NCBI GenBank assembly: GCA_033439265.1
Contig: JAVTVX010000010.1
Coordinates: forward strand, 21,255,056 to 21,319,055
Direction: 5' to 3'
DNA: 64,000 bases
Source of the DNA: Dillenia suffruticosa
Lineage: Eukaryota; Streptophyta; Magnoliopsida; Dilleniales; Dilleniaceae
The notes under the pieces were generated by a model. It had not been told where the DNA came from. It was given only the letters and a program-made list of their open reading frames with translations, and made no database searches. The translations under genes and the position numbers were made by a program. This document shows, piece by piece, positions 22,397 to 33,900 of the stretch (the stretch's first letter is position 1; every line of letters starts with the position of its first letter).

Positions 22397-24300
22397 TTAT
22401 AAGTCCAAGGAATTAATAATTTAATCTCTTTTTTGCTTTTGGAATTTTGTGCCTTTGTGAAAAGAATAAATTTTTTTATAATATTTGATTATCGATATTT
22501 AAAAATACAATTAATTCAATTCAAGTAGATGTGAGGTACAATTAAGAGATAAACTCTTATGATATTTATTTATTTTTTTTTAAAATTCAAACTCAATAAG
22601 AGCTAAAAACTTATATTAGGAGCAAAGTACAGTATATTTTTAAAATTATAATTTTATAATACAATTATAATTTTTAGAGATTTTTTTTTGTTGTACATGA
22701 ATTTAAATATGAGATTATCAAATTAGGAGAGAAAGATTTATACTATTAGATTGTCCTATCAAAGATATAATAGACTCTTATTAAAAGTTATGAAAGAGGC
22801 AATTGAAGCCCCCCCTTGTTCCACTGCCCTTATCAATAATGCACTTGCCTTTTCTGGCAACAGTTCAAGTGATGGAGTTTTTCCAATTTTATTAGCTTTT
22901 TTTCAATTTGATTTTATTCGATGGTATTTGCTCGTAAAAAATAATAATAATAATAATAATAACCACTTGCCTGGCGCCCTTGTCTGCACATGATGGGGAT
23001 GACGTCCGAGGGATGACAACAGCAGCGAGTAAAGTAATGCATTTAAATAGACACTCCAAATATTCTAACCGCATAAAATGATAAGGAAACAGAAGTTATC
23101 CACTGGGCTTCAAAACATGGCTTGCTCAGGCTTCATTTCAAGGCTCATCACCTTCAAATCTAAAACATCCATTTGGTTGTAGCGAGTCTCTGTTCAACAT
23201 TGCGACATAATTGTTTGATCAAATCCTAGTTCCTTTTCCTGGGTTGAAGGAGATGCACCTAAAGGTTCGCTACGCAGGAGAGATGATGCTGTCGCCCCCC
23301 ACCAAGCTGTGTCCAGATGCCCTGGCTGGTGCGCTAGCATCATTTCTCTTGCATAGGAAACCCTGGCCGTGCCTTTGATCAGCTTAACTGACATAAGGGA
23401 ATGATTTCAAAAAAATGCTAGCTCTCAGGTTCCTTCTTCTAATTTTATTTTGTTTTATTTTCAACGCCATTATTGCATTTTTTTTTTCTTTTCCATCAGG
23501 TGAAGATGACTGAAAAGCCACATTCTTAATGTTTTAGTATACTGAATTTTTCATAACTCAATTTACGGCAAGCAATTTTCATATTGTCAAAGAAGTAGTA
23601 GGTGGTGCATCAAAGCATTTTACAACCAGAGCATCATTCCTCTGAGGTCATTTAAAGCAACAGATTCCTTTTTTCTGGCAAGATAATAGCAAAATGCATC
23701 TAATATTGAGCACAAGCGCCTATTCAAACTGCCAGCGCTCATCAAATGCATCACGATGTAAGCAATACCACAATTTGCAACAGTTTTAAAGACAAGAAGA
23801 CAGTAATTGAGGAACAAAAGGTAGGGGAACCCTGGTCGTCAGGGTAGACCACCTCAATCTACGGATACCACAAATTTTAGGAGTGCAATATGAACAGAAC
23901 CCGGATCCAGCAGCTCCAAAAGCTTGAAAACCCTCAGAAAAAGGAGGCCTCTGCATCTTATCCGGAGGCAGTGTCATGGATGACAGACAATGGGGGATTT
24001 TAAATGATTTTGAACTGGGCCGAATTCTGAATTATCCTCAAAGGCAAACCCTAGCCTCAACAACCATGCTACTGAATTTTCTTGAGCCGCACTAGACGAT
24101 AGATGATTAGATGGGGAAATAGCACCCCCACCAATTGCCAGGTTGTGAGCACTTCCCACGAGTCAAGCAAATGAAGCAAACTATTTTGGGCTTGCGTCAT
24201 CTGTCATGTTTCTTTCCCATTTTAAATTTGGTATAGATCCTCGGATGAACACCACTCCACGGCCAAGAAGTGAATGAGAAAGCATCAAATTAGCATTTCC
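22397..24300. other. Region with unassigned minus-strand ORFs downstream of PBG1
   Basis: There is an AAT microsatellite at about 22940-22962. Between 23190 and 24160 the composition is less AT-rich. Three minus-strand ORFs of 61-66 codons (23194-23394, 23786-23977, 23974-24159) look protein-like but match no family I recognise, and their frames do not join by obvious splice sites. They may be the remains of a gene, a non-coding RNA or an unrecognised transposable element. Confidence 0.3.
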
Positions 24301-24349
24301 ACTGCAAATTGTAGATCACTCGATTCTGAAGAGTTTTTTCATTAAAACT

Positions 24350-24545
24350 TAAAACTAGCTTTGATTGCATAACACACAGAACAAGCGAAGTCTCAAGCAA
24401 ATTTCCAGTGCAGAAAACAAGAAGCAAAGTTCAAATCCTGACAGGAATAAAGACAGATAAAGACACATTATATTCCGAAGTTCAAGGCATCCATCTTCAT
24501 GTTCTACATGCTGATCCATTCTTTTAGCCATGCAGCAGACTCCCA
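24350..24545 (-). other. PBG1 3' UTR region (end approximate)
   Basis: This sequence follows the TAG at 24548-24546 on the minus strand. The ORF overlapping it (24355-24552) is a shadow of the UTR. Confidence 0.4.
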
Positions 24546-27500
24546 CTACCATGATCCTTCAGCTCCAACTGTTGGATTCCTAAAAGCATTAAATTCCCAA
24601 AAGGTCCTCAATGAATAAGGCTTGGATATTGAAACACCCTCTTCGGTGATTTTGGCTATCTGGAATTTCAAAATAACAAACGTGTTAGTCACATATCTCC
24701 GCAATGCTATATCATCCCAAAGAACAAATGCAGAAATTCAAAATCAAGAATTTTCAGGTAGAGCCATCCTTGAACACAAATGGCATGGCAATCCAGAGTA
24801 GAATCTAGAAGCATACAATAAGACTACATTGAAACTTTAAATGGAAATATTGGAATTAAGAGCAGCATGCTCATTTGCACCATAGCCAGATTTTATTGGG
24901 GATATCCCAACATGTAGGTCTGATGGCCATGTTAGATTGACAGACCCAGGGAAACTTGCACATATTGTCCTGACATCATACAACACAATACATACCATTT
25001 CAGCATGGAAGGGTGGCTGCACGGCCACAAATCATTGGGTGTTAAGGCCCAAAGATTCCTTGTACATATGAATGTTAGGGTATAGACCTGTTGCTCAATA
25101 GATTTTTCTTGGCTTTGTTCCCCCGGGGGGGGGGGGTGGGGGTGGGGGGTTTGTTCGGTAGCTTTCAATGATTAAAACTTTGCAATGTTAATTGTTCAAT
25201 TTTCAGTTATAGAAAGTTTGCAATCTTGTTTCATATAATTAACTATAGGTGCCATAACCATCAAAACCCCAATTCCTAGGATGCCATGCTGGTTGAGGAG
25301 CTTAAACTGGCAGGCTCAAGGTTAGAGTATCAGATTTTGGTAGCTAAAGGCTGGAAAAGACAAAACAAAATAGTCATCTGGGAAGACGCAAACCTGAATC
25401 TTGTTGACAGCAGATCTATCACGATATAGAAGAACGCGCATGCATTTCTCCAGCAACTTAACACCATCTTCATAACTTAAGTCCTCCTTCCATTCATCAC
25501 GAAGAATTGGCCGAGCAAGGTGATTCCCAAACCCAGTTGCCACATGATTATCCTCAAAATGGACTCCAATCATGCTAACCTGGATAGGATATCGATTATT
25601 ATTATTAAAAAAAAAAGGGCCCCACTGAAACTGAGACTAGCTTATCCATGCACAACTCATTAAAATTTCACAAGAGAACAAGAAATACCGTTCCAAGATA
25701 TTTCTCCCCATTCTTCACTCCACCAAGAACAAGAGAATTCCACAGTGGATTAAATTTATTACGCCTATTATACATCACACGAGTTAAATAACTGTGAACC
25801 TCCTTAGGTCCCAAACTGTTTCCATCATCCCACATATTGTCATATAAGCTGCAAGCAAAGATCCATAGCCAAGCATCACTAAGAATGTGAAATCAATTTG
25901 TACAACATATGGAACACTTCATTCCACCACCCGAGAGAGACAACTTTCAATGATTGATTTCTTTATGTGAACCTATCAAAAAACACGAACTTACATTAAT
26001 TCATCAAGATACCGCAGAATCTCCTGGAAATCACTGATTTCTCCACTTGCCCCAAGAAGAGAATGTTTTCCAATGGGCTTTATTCTTTCAAAACTCTTGT
26101 AACGAAGAGTAGACCCATATGAAGCTGTCAAATAAATTTGTCCAAATGCACTTCAGAGATGCATAATTTTCTTTGTTTTATGCACGTGTGCTAAATTTAA
26201 ACGAACAGTGGAAACATAAATAGCACTACCAACTTTAAAACATTATTCACAAAATATCAACGAAGTCAGACCTACGGTCCTTCCAGGTGCTAACATCCTG
26301 CAACTTCTCAAGAAGCATGCCTTCAAGAAGCAATGTGCTAATCATGTAACAATTCTTACAGGATCCATCACATATTATGAGAACAAACTGGATGGACTTT
26401 CTGCAACTTCAAAATCTATTTACGCCAAAGGCAGAGAAGAGAAACCACGAAATAGAAATTGAAAGTGACAGGCCCATGCATGCAATCCTACATGGAAGGG
26501 GAGTGTAAGAGAGAACGAAGGTAACCCAGTTAGTTAAAACAATCAAACCCCCCTTTCCTTGCCAGGCAAAAATATTCAAAAACTTGCTAGCTACATAAAT
26601 TGTCTACCTTACTTGTCATCTTGTGAGCTTTACAAGAAATTTAAAACAGTCGTGCATATATGCATGTATGATAACAGGCTATATCACCAGCAATTTAAGA
26701 AACCCCTCTAAGAAGCACTCACATTCAAAGAGGAAAAGCAGAAGGCATAATGCAGCAAAACATTCCACTTACATCATTAGATAATGTTCATAATCTGATT
26801 TTAGTACACGATTCGGATTATTTTATCACTACCACTAGATTCCACATTTAGCGGAACCAAAGAAAGGAACAGAGGCCATTAAACCCTATAAAAGTTCTAA
26901 CAACCAAATAGCTGAATCTGAAATGCAGCTTAAACAATTCAGATAAACTTAAGAGTTCTGCATTTGTCCACCAAAAAATGGGGAATTAGATCTGTATGCA
27001 GCAATGAGTTGCTCCATACACATATCACGGCATAACTGTTTTCCCAAGAAATTATCCAACAAAAGAACATCAATGGATTGGAGACAGAGTGATGAGCCCA
27101 TGTAAAGGTGGCGCCAGACCCTGAGACAAAGTTTTTCTGATTTCCTAAACAACTGGCTCCAAATGCAGCATCAAACAAAATAATAATGACATGGAATAGC
27201 AAAGATAGTACCTTTCTTGGCAACAAAATTCCAGCGACCTTCTAGGCAACACAATTCAAGCTATGCTATTTCCAAGAGCTAATGAAATTGAAATAACATA
27301 GGATCAACAAGCCCATGTAAATTCTAAGCAAAATAATCCGTGGCACATCAAACCGACCATACATGACATTCGACAACAAAGTCCTTAGAAATTAAGAGTT
27401 CTTGCAAATTTCCCAATTCTTTAAATTTAATGATAAAGTAAACACAATAAAATAAAAGGATGAAAGAAAATAAAAACAGCAGAATGATTGTGCGTCAAAT

Positions 27501-27800
27501 GTCTAACCTCCCATATCAGAAGCCATGAGAATTCCATCCTTATACTTGACTCCTATCACAGATGTCCCAGTGACATAAGGATACCTATATAGTTAGAACA
27601 ACAAAGTTAGCAATTTTGATATTGTCCAAAATTTCGCAATCCCCTAAATATATGTATATATAAAAAAAAGTCAAATGACTAAACCCTAGGTGTGAAAAAA
27701 ATTAAATAAATAAAAGTTCTTTGGGGAGAGAGAGAGACTGAGTTCTCTGGGAGTCTTCGGAACCAAGTAAGCTTTTGTAAGGTTGTGCTGAATCAGACAT
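24546..27800 (-). CDS. PBG1: 20S proteasome subunit beta type-4 (beta7 position, PBG1)
   Basis: This is a structural, non-catalytic beta subunit of the 20S core particle, the ortholog of human PSMB4. Six coding exons, all GT-AG and in phase: 27800-27739, 27584-27508, 26124-25995, 25848-25689, 25579-25394 and 24659-24546. Together they give 242 residues plus stop, close to the family length. After a propeptide of about 20 residues comes RTQYPYVTGTSVIGVKYKDG (from residue 19), the conserved start of the mature subunit. Further on are SLLGASGEISDFQEILRYL, NSLGPKEVHSYL, VATGFGNHLARP and LLEKCMRVLLYRDRSA, then a C-terminus ending AEGSW. The mature chain has no catalytic N-terminal threonine arrangement, as expected. 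The ATG directly follows a TTTTCAG acceptor, so an 89-bp leader intron (27889-27801, GTAAGT donor) is likely. No lesion is seen. Confidence 0.97.
25125..25149 (+). repeat. G-run cluster (G12-T-G5-T-G6) in PBG1 intron 5
   Basis: Twenty-three of 25 bases are G, preceded by a run of C. The sequence can form a G-quadruplex on the plus strand, which is the template strand for PBG1. It is intronic and non-coding; the length is prone to assembly error. Confidence 0.8.
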
Positions 27801-27888
27801 CTGAAAAGCACGAAAATGCATATTCGTGAGCGATTGTTTTTGTGCCCTATAAACATGGTTTTGGTGGTGATTAAGAATCCGAAACTTA

Positions 27889-27990
27889 CGTTCACTGTCA
27901 GATATGATCAGTCTGGACTCCGACGCAGAGAATCGATCGATGAAGAAGAAGAAGAAGCTGATATGGTTTTGGGTCTTCAGATCTGCTCCC
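27889..27990 (-). other. Likely PBG1 5' UTR exon upstream of a leader intron
   Basis: GTGAAC followed by GTAAGTTT at 27889 is a strong donor, and TTTTCAG ends directly before the start codon at 27800. The exon's 5' end is an estimate. Confidence 0.45.
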
Positions 27991-28099
27991 GTATATGTAT
28001 GCACTATGCCCTTCCCACAAGAAACCTTGCGGTGTTCGGGTTTTGTTGAACGGTTCAAGTTTACTAGTGTAATTCGGGTCGAGTTGTAGTTCATCGTGA

Positions 28100-29067
28100 T
28101 CCCTTCACAGGAACACCCGTCTCAAGCAACATTCGGCCTAAAAACACAAATTATTCTTATTTTAAATGATTCTTAATTTTTTAATTAATGGGTTTGACGG
28201 GTTACATTACTTATGTTACTGCCATACAAAACAATTAAATAAAAATTAAGATAGTACGTATAGTAATTACTGGTATTTAAAATTTCATAGTTATATAGCG
28301 AACATACATCTATAATAATACTTCTTAAGAGAATAATTTGATAGTTATAATTTCACTTTCTCAATCATGAAATTTAAGATTTAAATTCTTATATAATCTA
28401 AAAAAATAATATTAAATTATTGTAACAATAAATTCAAAATCTATTTTTTTTTTGGGACAAAAATTCATCTTGAACAAATATTGCAAGACACGCGAGAAGA
28501 TCAATAGTTGTCCTTGTAGGGACATTCGAGTAGTAAAGAGTTTTTGTTTAAATATTTTTTTAAAATTTAGTATTTAAATTTTTATAAATATATATATTTT
28601 TATAATTTTTATGATATCCGTATAATATAAAAAATGGAAAAAGAAAATCAAAGCTGAGGATAAAAAGGCCCAAGTAAGCAGAAATATAGGATTTTTACGG
28701 AGTATAGGCCCAAGCAAGGCTTTCTTTGACTCACTTGCACACGCAAAGAGAGTTGGGCTCAACCTTGGGTCAAGTTGGGCAAGAACACAAATAAAACATG
28801 CTTCCACTCGGGTTGCCCCGATTTCGACCCACCCACTAAATTCACGCACTCGTGCCCTCGTCTACTCTTTATTTTTTGTTACATTGAAATTTAAATTCGG
28901 GATCACCGGATTGGGAAAAGGAGATTGTCATCATTAAACTGTTCCCTTGAAAACGCCCTCGTCTACTCTTCACCACCGATACTTGGACTCCAATTGAATT
29001 GAGTATTTAAAATCTTAAATTCAACTATATCATAAAACTCTAATTTAGAGATGGAACTTAAGATCGA
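28100..29067. other. AT-rich intergenic region between PBG1 and the SINE at 29083
   Basis: No coding signal. The stretch 28660-28850 is less AT-rich but has no recognisable domain on either strand. Confidence 0.5.
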
Positions 29068-29082
29068 ATTGAGCTTATTTCA

Positions 29083-29272
29083 TTGATGGTCAGTTGATTT
29101 AATGAGACGCGATATTAGATTTTTTAATTAAAGTCACGAGTTTGAGTCACGACTTGGATATAAAGTAGATTACGTTAAAAAGGTAACCCCTTAAATGGGT
29201 CACCGTAAGTTCCAAATCGAATTAGTCGAAATATGATTTCGAATACCCGTTAATATAATACAAAAAAAAAGT
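29083..29272 (+). mobile_element. tRNA-related SINE with 15-bp TSD
   Basis: It is the same family as 12579-12767, with box A-like CAGTTGATTTAATGAGA, box B-like CGAGTTTGAGTC, and a 3' end in TAATATAATAC plus an A-run. The direct repeat ATTGAGCTTATTTCA (29068-29082) recurs as ATTGAGCTTACTTCA (29273-29287), one mismatch, so the insertion has aged slightly. Confidence 0.85.
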
Positions 29273-29287
29273 ATTGAGCTTACTTCA

Positions 29288-30270
29288 CAGGCTTGAATTC
29301 AAGTTCAAACGAGTAGATCTAAATTCGAATTTAATTTTTGTATAATTGATATGTAATTAAAATTTGAACTCAAAATTAAAATCACAAAAGTAATATTGCA
29401 TGTTAAAAAATATTAAAAAATATATGAATAATATATTTAATTTTCATAAATATATCCATTTATTATATCTTAATGAATTGATTCATGAGTTCTTGCGCTG
29501 AGTAATAAAAATTTTAAATTCAACACGTTTAATATGTAAACTGGATTGTTAAATTCAAATTTGACTTTTTTTTTAATAAATAAATTAAACATAAACCAAT
29601 CATTGAGACTTCGTCTCATTTACACCTCTAACCTAACCTTGACCTATACGGCCTATAAGCCACAACTTTTTAGAAGACAAATTTTTGATTTTGAATTGTA
29701 GTGCGATTTCAATAGCTCAAAATGCATACACTATCCAATTTAATAATTAAATATTTATCTTAAAATCTATATATAAAATTTGTTGGTGTGATCAATAAGA
29801 CCGGGCATATATATATATTTTTTAATATGCTATTGAAACTTTAAGACAAATTAGGAGCTTTGCGGGTCAGCCAAAATTACATTGTTTTTAAAAAGTGAGC
29901 CCATCAGGAATTCACGATTAATAATTTTCTTTAAAATCTTATAATTATAATTAATTTTCTCTCCAGAAAGTTACACTAAATTTGTGAGTTTTGACTGTTG
30001 GAGCCGCAAGTTTTTTTTTTTTTTTTTTTTTTGGTTGGGAAAAAGGAAAATGAAAATAATGAGACAGAGAGATAAGGGCACAATCGGTATTAAAAGTTCC
30101 CCAAAAGAAAAGAAGGGGAAAGAAAATTAGAGTGCATTCGTTGAGCAAATACATAAAAAAAAGCTGCACAAGGAGCCACACGATCGTCGGAACTTAAGAT
30201 GATCACGTGAAGATCATTGGTCAAACCCACCGTTCAATTATTCGTTGCAATCACTGTCAGCCTTTCACAA
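29288..30270. other. AT-rich intergenic region upstream of SIZ1
   Basis: No coding signal. A 22-base poly(T) tract is at 30011-30032. Confidence 0.5.
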
Positions 30271-30279
30271 CAAGCCGCA

Positions 30280-30327
30280 GTGGGACCCGTTACACTCCCT
30301 CTTTAAACACGTATTGGTGGGCCCCAC
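30280..30327. promoter_or_regulatory. TCP-type GTGGGNCC elements and TTTAAA box in the SIZ1 promoter
   Basis: GTGGGACCC at 30280-30288 and the near-palindrome GTGGGCCCCAC at 30317-30327 both match the class I TCP / site II consensus (GTGGGNCC) common in promoters of growth-related plant genes. A TTTAAA at 30302-30307 could act as the TATA element. The SIZ1 start codon is 0.6 kb downstream, after a leader intron. Confidence 0.5.
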
Positions 30328-30391
30328 TTTGTGCCGGAAACTCCCTTTGCCTTTTCTGCGCTTTTGCGTCCCCAACTCCAATTAGCACGAA

Positions 30392-30661
30392 ATGACGAAT
30401 ACGAGTGGGAGAGGCGCAGCGGAACTAAACCCGGACTTGTTCGCCGTTACCAAACTGGATTTGATAAACGTCGATACGTCCGTACACTGTAATTGGAGAA
30501 TGAAAGGGGGTAGAGAAAGGCTACCGGTTACAATTTCGTTCGGTCAAAGAAAGAAACGCAAAGCAGCACGAGAGAAGTCGGCGCGAGGGTTCTTGATCAG
30601 AGCTTTCAATCCCCAACTCGAATTTGGGCCCTCTTCGCGAATCCACTTCTTTCACATGTAA
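30392..30661 (+). other. Possible upstream ORF (up to 89 codons) in the SIZ1 5' leader
   Basis: An ATG-initiated ORF lies downstream of the promoter elements and covers most of the presumed 5' UTR exon. Its end coincides with a consensus donor (CAT then GTAAGT at about 30659), so in the spliced mRNA the reading frame would continue into the next leader exon. The product is basic (RKKRKAAREK) with no known domain. It may lie in the 5' UTR and damp SIZ1 translation, or the true transcription start may be downstream of it. Confidence 0.3.
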
Positions 30662-30922
30662 GTTTACTTCTAACTTTGTTTTTAGGTTAAGGTTTTCATT
30701 GTTGGAGTTGTTCTTAGAGGCTCTAAGGCTTTTTCTTCGATGCTTTTTGAAATCATTGTCTTTATTGTTGAGTTTTGAGTTGGAATTTGATTGATTTTGT
30801 TGTTAATGTTGACTAGATCGGTGGTTGCTTGACGAGGATGACTTGTCGGTCTCGTGAATTAGGGTTCTGATCATAGTTTGGTATCAAGACTCTTTGGGGT
30901 TTCTTCTCGACGGTAGCGCGAG

Positions 30923-33900
30923 ATGGACGTTGTTACTAGTTGCAAGGTAGATCTATTTGTATTTCTTTATTGAATTTGGCTTGTTATTTGAGTTTAGGTT
31001 TGGTAATTCTGAAAATAGTGTTGTTTTATGTTCATTTCCGATAGCTTTTCAACGAACGCATTCAGTTTCACACTTTCGATGAATGCTTTAGTTTATTTTG
31101 GTTAGAGAATTTGGTGTGATGTGGTTTGATTTTGAAGATTTTGTGGTTTCCCAACTAGCACCTATATTTAACTGGCATTCTAAAGTGTATTACCGAAAAG
31201 TGAAAGTGAAAGTTCAAATTCTCAAAACATTTAGCCAATTATAGTTGGGCAAGCCAAAAGAAAGGAGCGAATGATTGAATTATGAAAATATGTATTTGGG
31301 ACTCTGACCTTCCTAATCATAGGGCTTCTCTCTCTCTCTCTCTCTTAAATCCAAAAGAGAAAATGAGTGTAGCATCTGGTTTTCATAAATGCAAGTGGAA
31401 ATCCGACCTCTCTGTAATCCTCGGTCATAGCTCGTGCCCCATGTTCTTGTTTGTTTTAGGGAAGCACTTGTAATCGTGGCATGACTTGTGTAGTTCATAT
31501 ATGCAATGGATACCAATAAATGCTTCACATGGTATAGAGGATTCTTTTAGTATGAGTTGAATGTTAGTTCTACAATGACCCATTTTTCTTTATATCAAGT
31601 GGAATTTCATATGGGAGACAGAGCAGCATGGTGGTCTGTCTTCAAGGATAATGAGCCATCAATCATAATGGCAGGCGCTTTATAACACTTAGTGTTTCAA
31701 TTGAGCTTAGGATGCATACCTGCTACCCATGGCATGTGCCTGCAGCTTTATAATGCTCACTGTTTCATTAGTTTAAGAAAATTTGTAAAGAAAACTCATT
31801 AATATATGTTGTATCGGCCACAGAGTCAATAGTTTTCAAACAACATTACTTTGAAATTAGCATGTACATGTTACATGGCCTCTTTAAAATGTTGAGCATG
31901 GGTGGCTGTGACACAACGGTTTGCATGGAAGGTATGGTGTTGGTTAAACTATTATTTATTACTATTATGGTGGCAATCCAGATTATGGCTGTGCGTAAAA
32001 TAGTGATATTATTGGATGTCATGGCATTATATATGACATCATAAGTTGAAATCATGTGGCATTTTTTGCCCCCTTAAATTTTTGCACTAATCTCTATCAT
32101 TCCTCTTTCCCTTTTTCGTGAAAAATATCTAATCCATTCCCCGACTGTGGTTGACAGTGCTTAGCTCTTAGAAATTTTGTTCTAGAATTTTGTTGTATTC
32201 ATATGAAGCAATTTTGGCAATAAATAAACTAGTCCCATTATTCTTTTTCTGCAGGACAAATTGGCATACTTCCGAATAAAGGAGCTAAAGGATGTTCTCA
32301 CTCATCTGGGCCTTTCAAAGCAAGGGAAGAAGCAGGTTTGTTGTTCAATCATTTCTCAAAAGCATGTGTGTTTGTTGTTCAACGCTTCTCTATTTTTGCT
32401 ATCTGGTATTTACTCTGCAACCTTGGGTGTTGAATAACTTCAGTCAGTTTGAATACCTATCATCTGTTTATTTTATGGCTGCTCTGTATGTAACATTGTT
32501 TATCAGTCGATTTGGGCCATCTAGTCCATTCTATTCTATTAAGCAGTAGTCTATTAAGTAAACTTCATGTTTTGGTGGCCCTTCGAAGTTAAACCTTGTT
32601 ACTTAATATGGATAGACGTACCTTTAAAGCAGCGACTTACACTTCCAACGTTCCCACAGTTTCTTGCAAACCACAACTGCCTGCCTGTTTTTTAAGGACC
32701 AAAAAAAACTGTACTTTATGGAATTTGTACATGGAATTATGGGATTGGAGGTTAACCCTTATTCCTGGAAAAACTTGTTTGATTCACACTGTTCATTGCC
32801 TAATTTGTCTTTGATTCTTTAGTCTGCTTAGTCATTTGTGGCTTGGCTTCATCTGTTTGTATAATCTTCTGGTTCCTACTTTTATGTGGGGCAGTGGGAT
32901 TAAGTGTTATCCCATGGATCTTTGAGACTCCTGACCTTACATTAGGCCTTTGAGTAGGATTAGCATACAGGAGATCGGTGTTCAATAATTCTATATTTTG
33001 TTTTGTGCAGGACCTTGTTGATCGGATACTGGCCATTGTTTCAGACGACCAAGGTACATTGATTTGCTCATTCTTGTTACTGTGGGTAGCCACCTAGACT
33101 TCCTGTGTTGTTATTGTTGGCTTCATCACCTGATAAAGCTTGCATTTTGTTCCCTTCCAGAAATTGCATTGTCATATATTTTCTTTGTTCATAGTTCTTT
33201 AGATCGGTTAACTATGGATGTAGATGCGTGAAATTTTGGTCCCTAGGCACCAATAAAAGGGGCTCAACCAGTGCACAATGTGCTCCCCGGCTTAGTGCTG
33301 GGATAGGGGGAGGGTGGGTGTATATGTACGCAATCTTCCCCTTGCTTTTTTTGCAAAGAGGCTGTTTCCACGCCTCGAACCCATGACCTTGAGGTTACCA
33401 AAGGAGCAACTCCACCGTTGCGCCAAGGTTCGCCCTCCACTGTTTCCCTAGGCACCAATACCTCAGTATATTTCTTTCTGTTTGGTGCTTGCATGTGATT
33501 CATCATATGAGATCTGCAAGGTTTTTTTTTTTTTGCATAGCTTTTTTTTTGTTTTATTATTATAGTTATTATTTTGTATTCTGCGATGTAATTCATGTCA
33601 TAATCAGCAATTGGTATTATTTTCTTTGTAGTATCAAAGATGTGGGCAAAGAAAAATGCTGTACGAAAGGAAGATGTTGTTAAATTGGTTGAAGACACTT
33701 ACAGGTTTTTTTGCATCTCCTTGTTCTTCTTGTTATTCCTGTCTAATCATTTCCTTTATGTTGATTTGTGTGAGTAGTAAGTGATCTGGATTTTTTTGGG
33801 AGTATATCTCATCTTTTATGTTTGGATCTGCAAGGGTTCATACTTATGATCGAACAATTGTCTTTGTTTTTGTCACATTATTATCTCTTCCCTCTTGCTG

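Noticed and set aside
24837..25168. Proline-rich ORF over the G-run in PBG1 intron 5
   Set aside because: Created by the C/G homopolymer in an intron; no support as coding.
27702..28094. 130-codon minus-strand ORF extending PBG1 upstream
   Set aside because: The upstream part is 5' UTR and leader intron; only the segment from 27800 is coding, and its first exon ends at 27739.
33350..33445. tRNA gene candidate (box A and box B present)
   Set aside because: Belongs to the SINE with a 15-bp TSD; no cloverleaf acceptor stem can be formed.
33264..33698. 144-codon minus-strand ORF in SIZ1 intron 3
   Set aside because: Runs through the SINE and flanking intron; not a gene.
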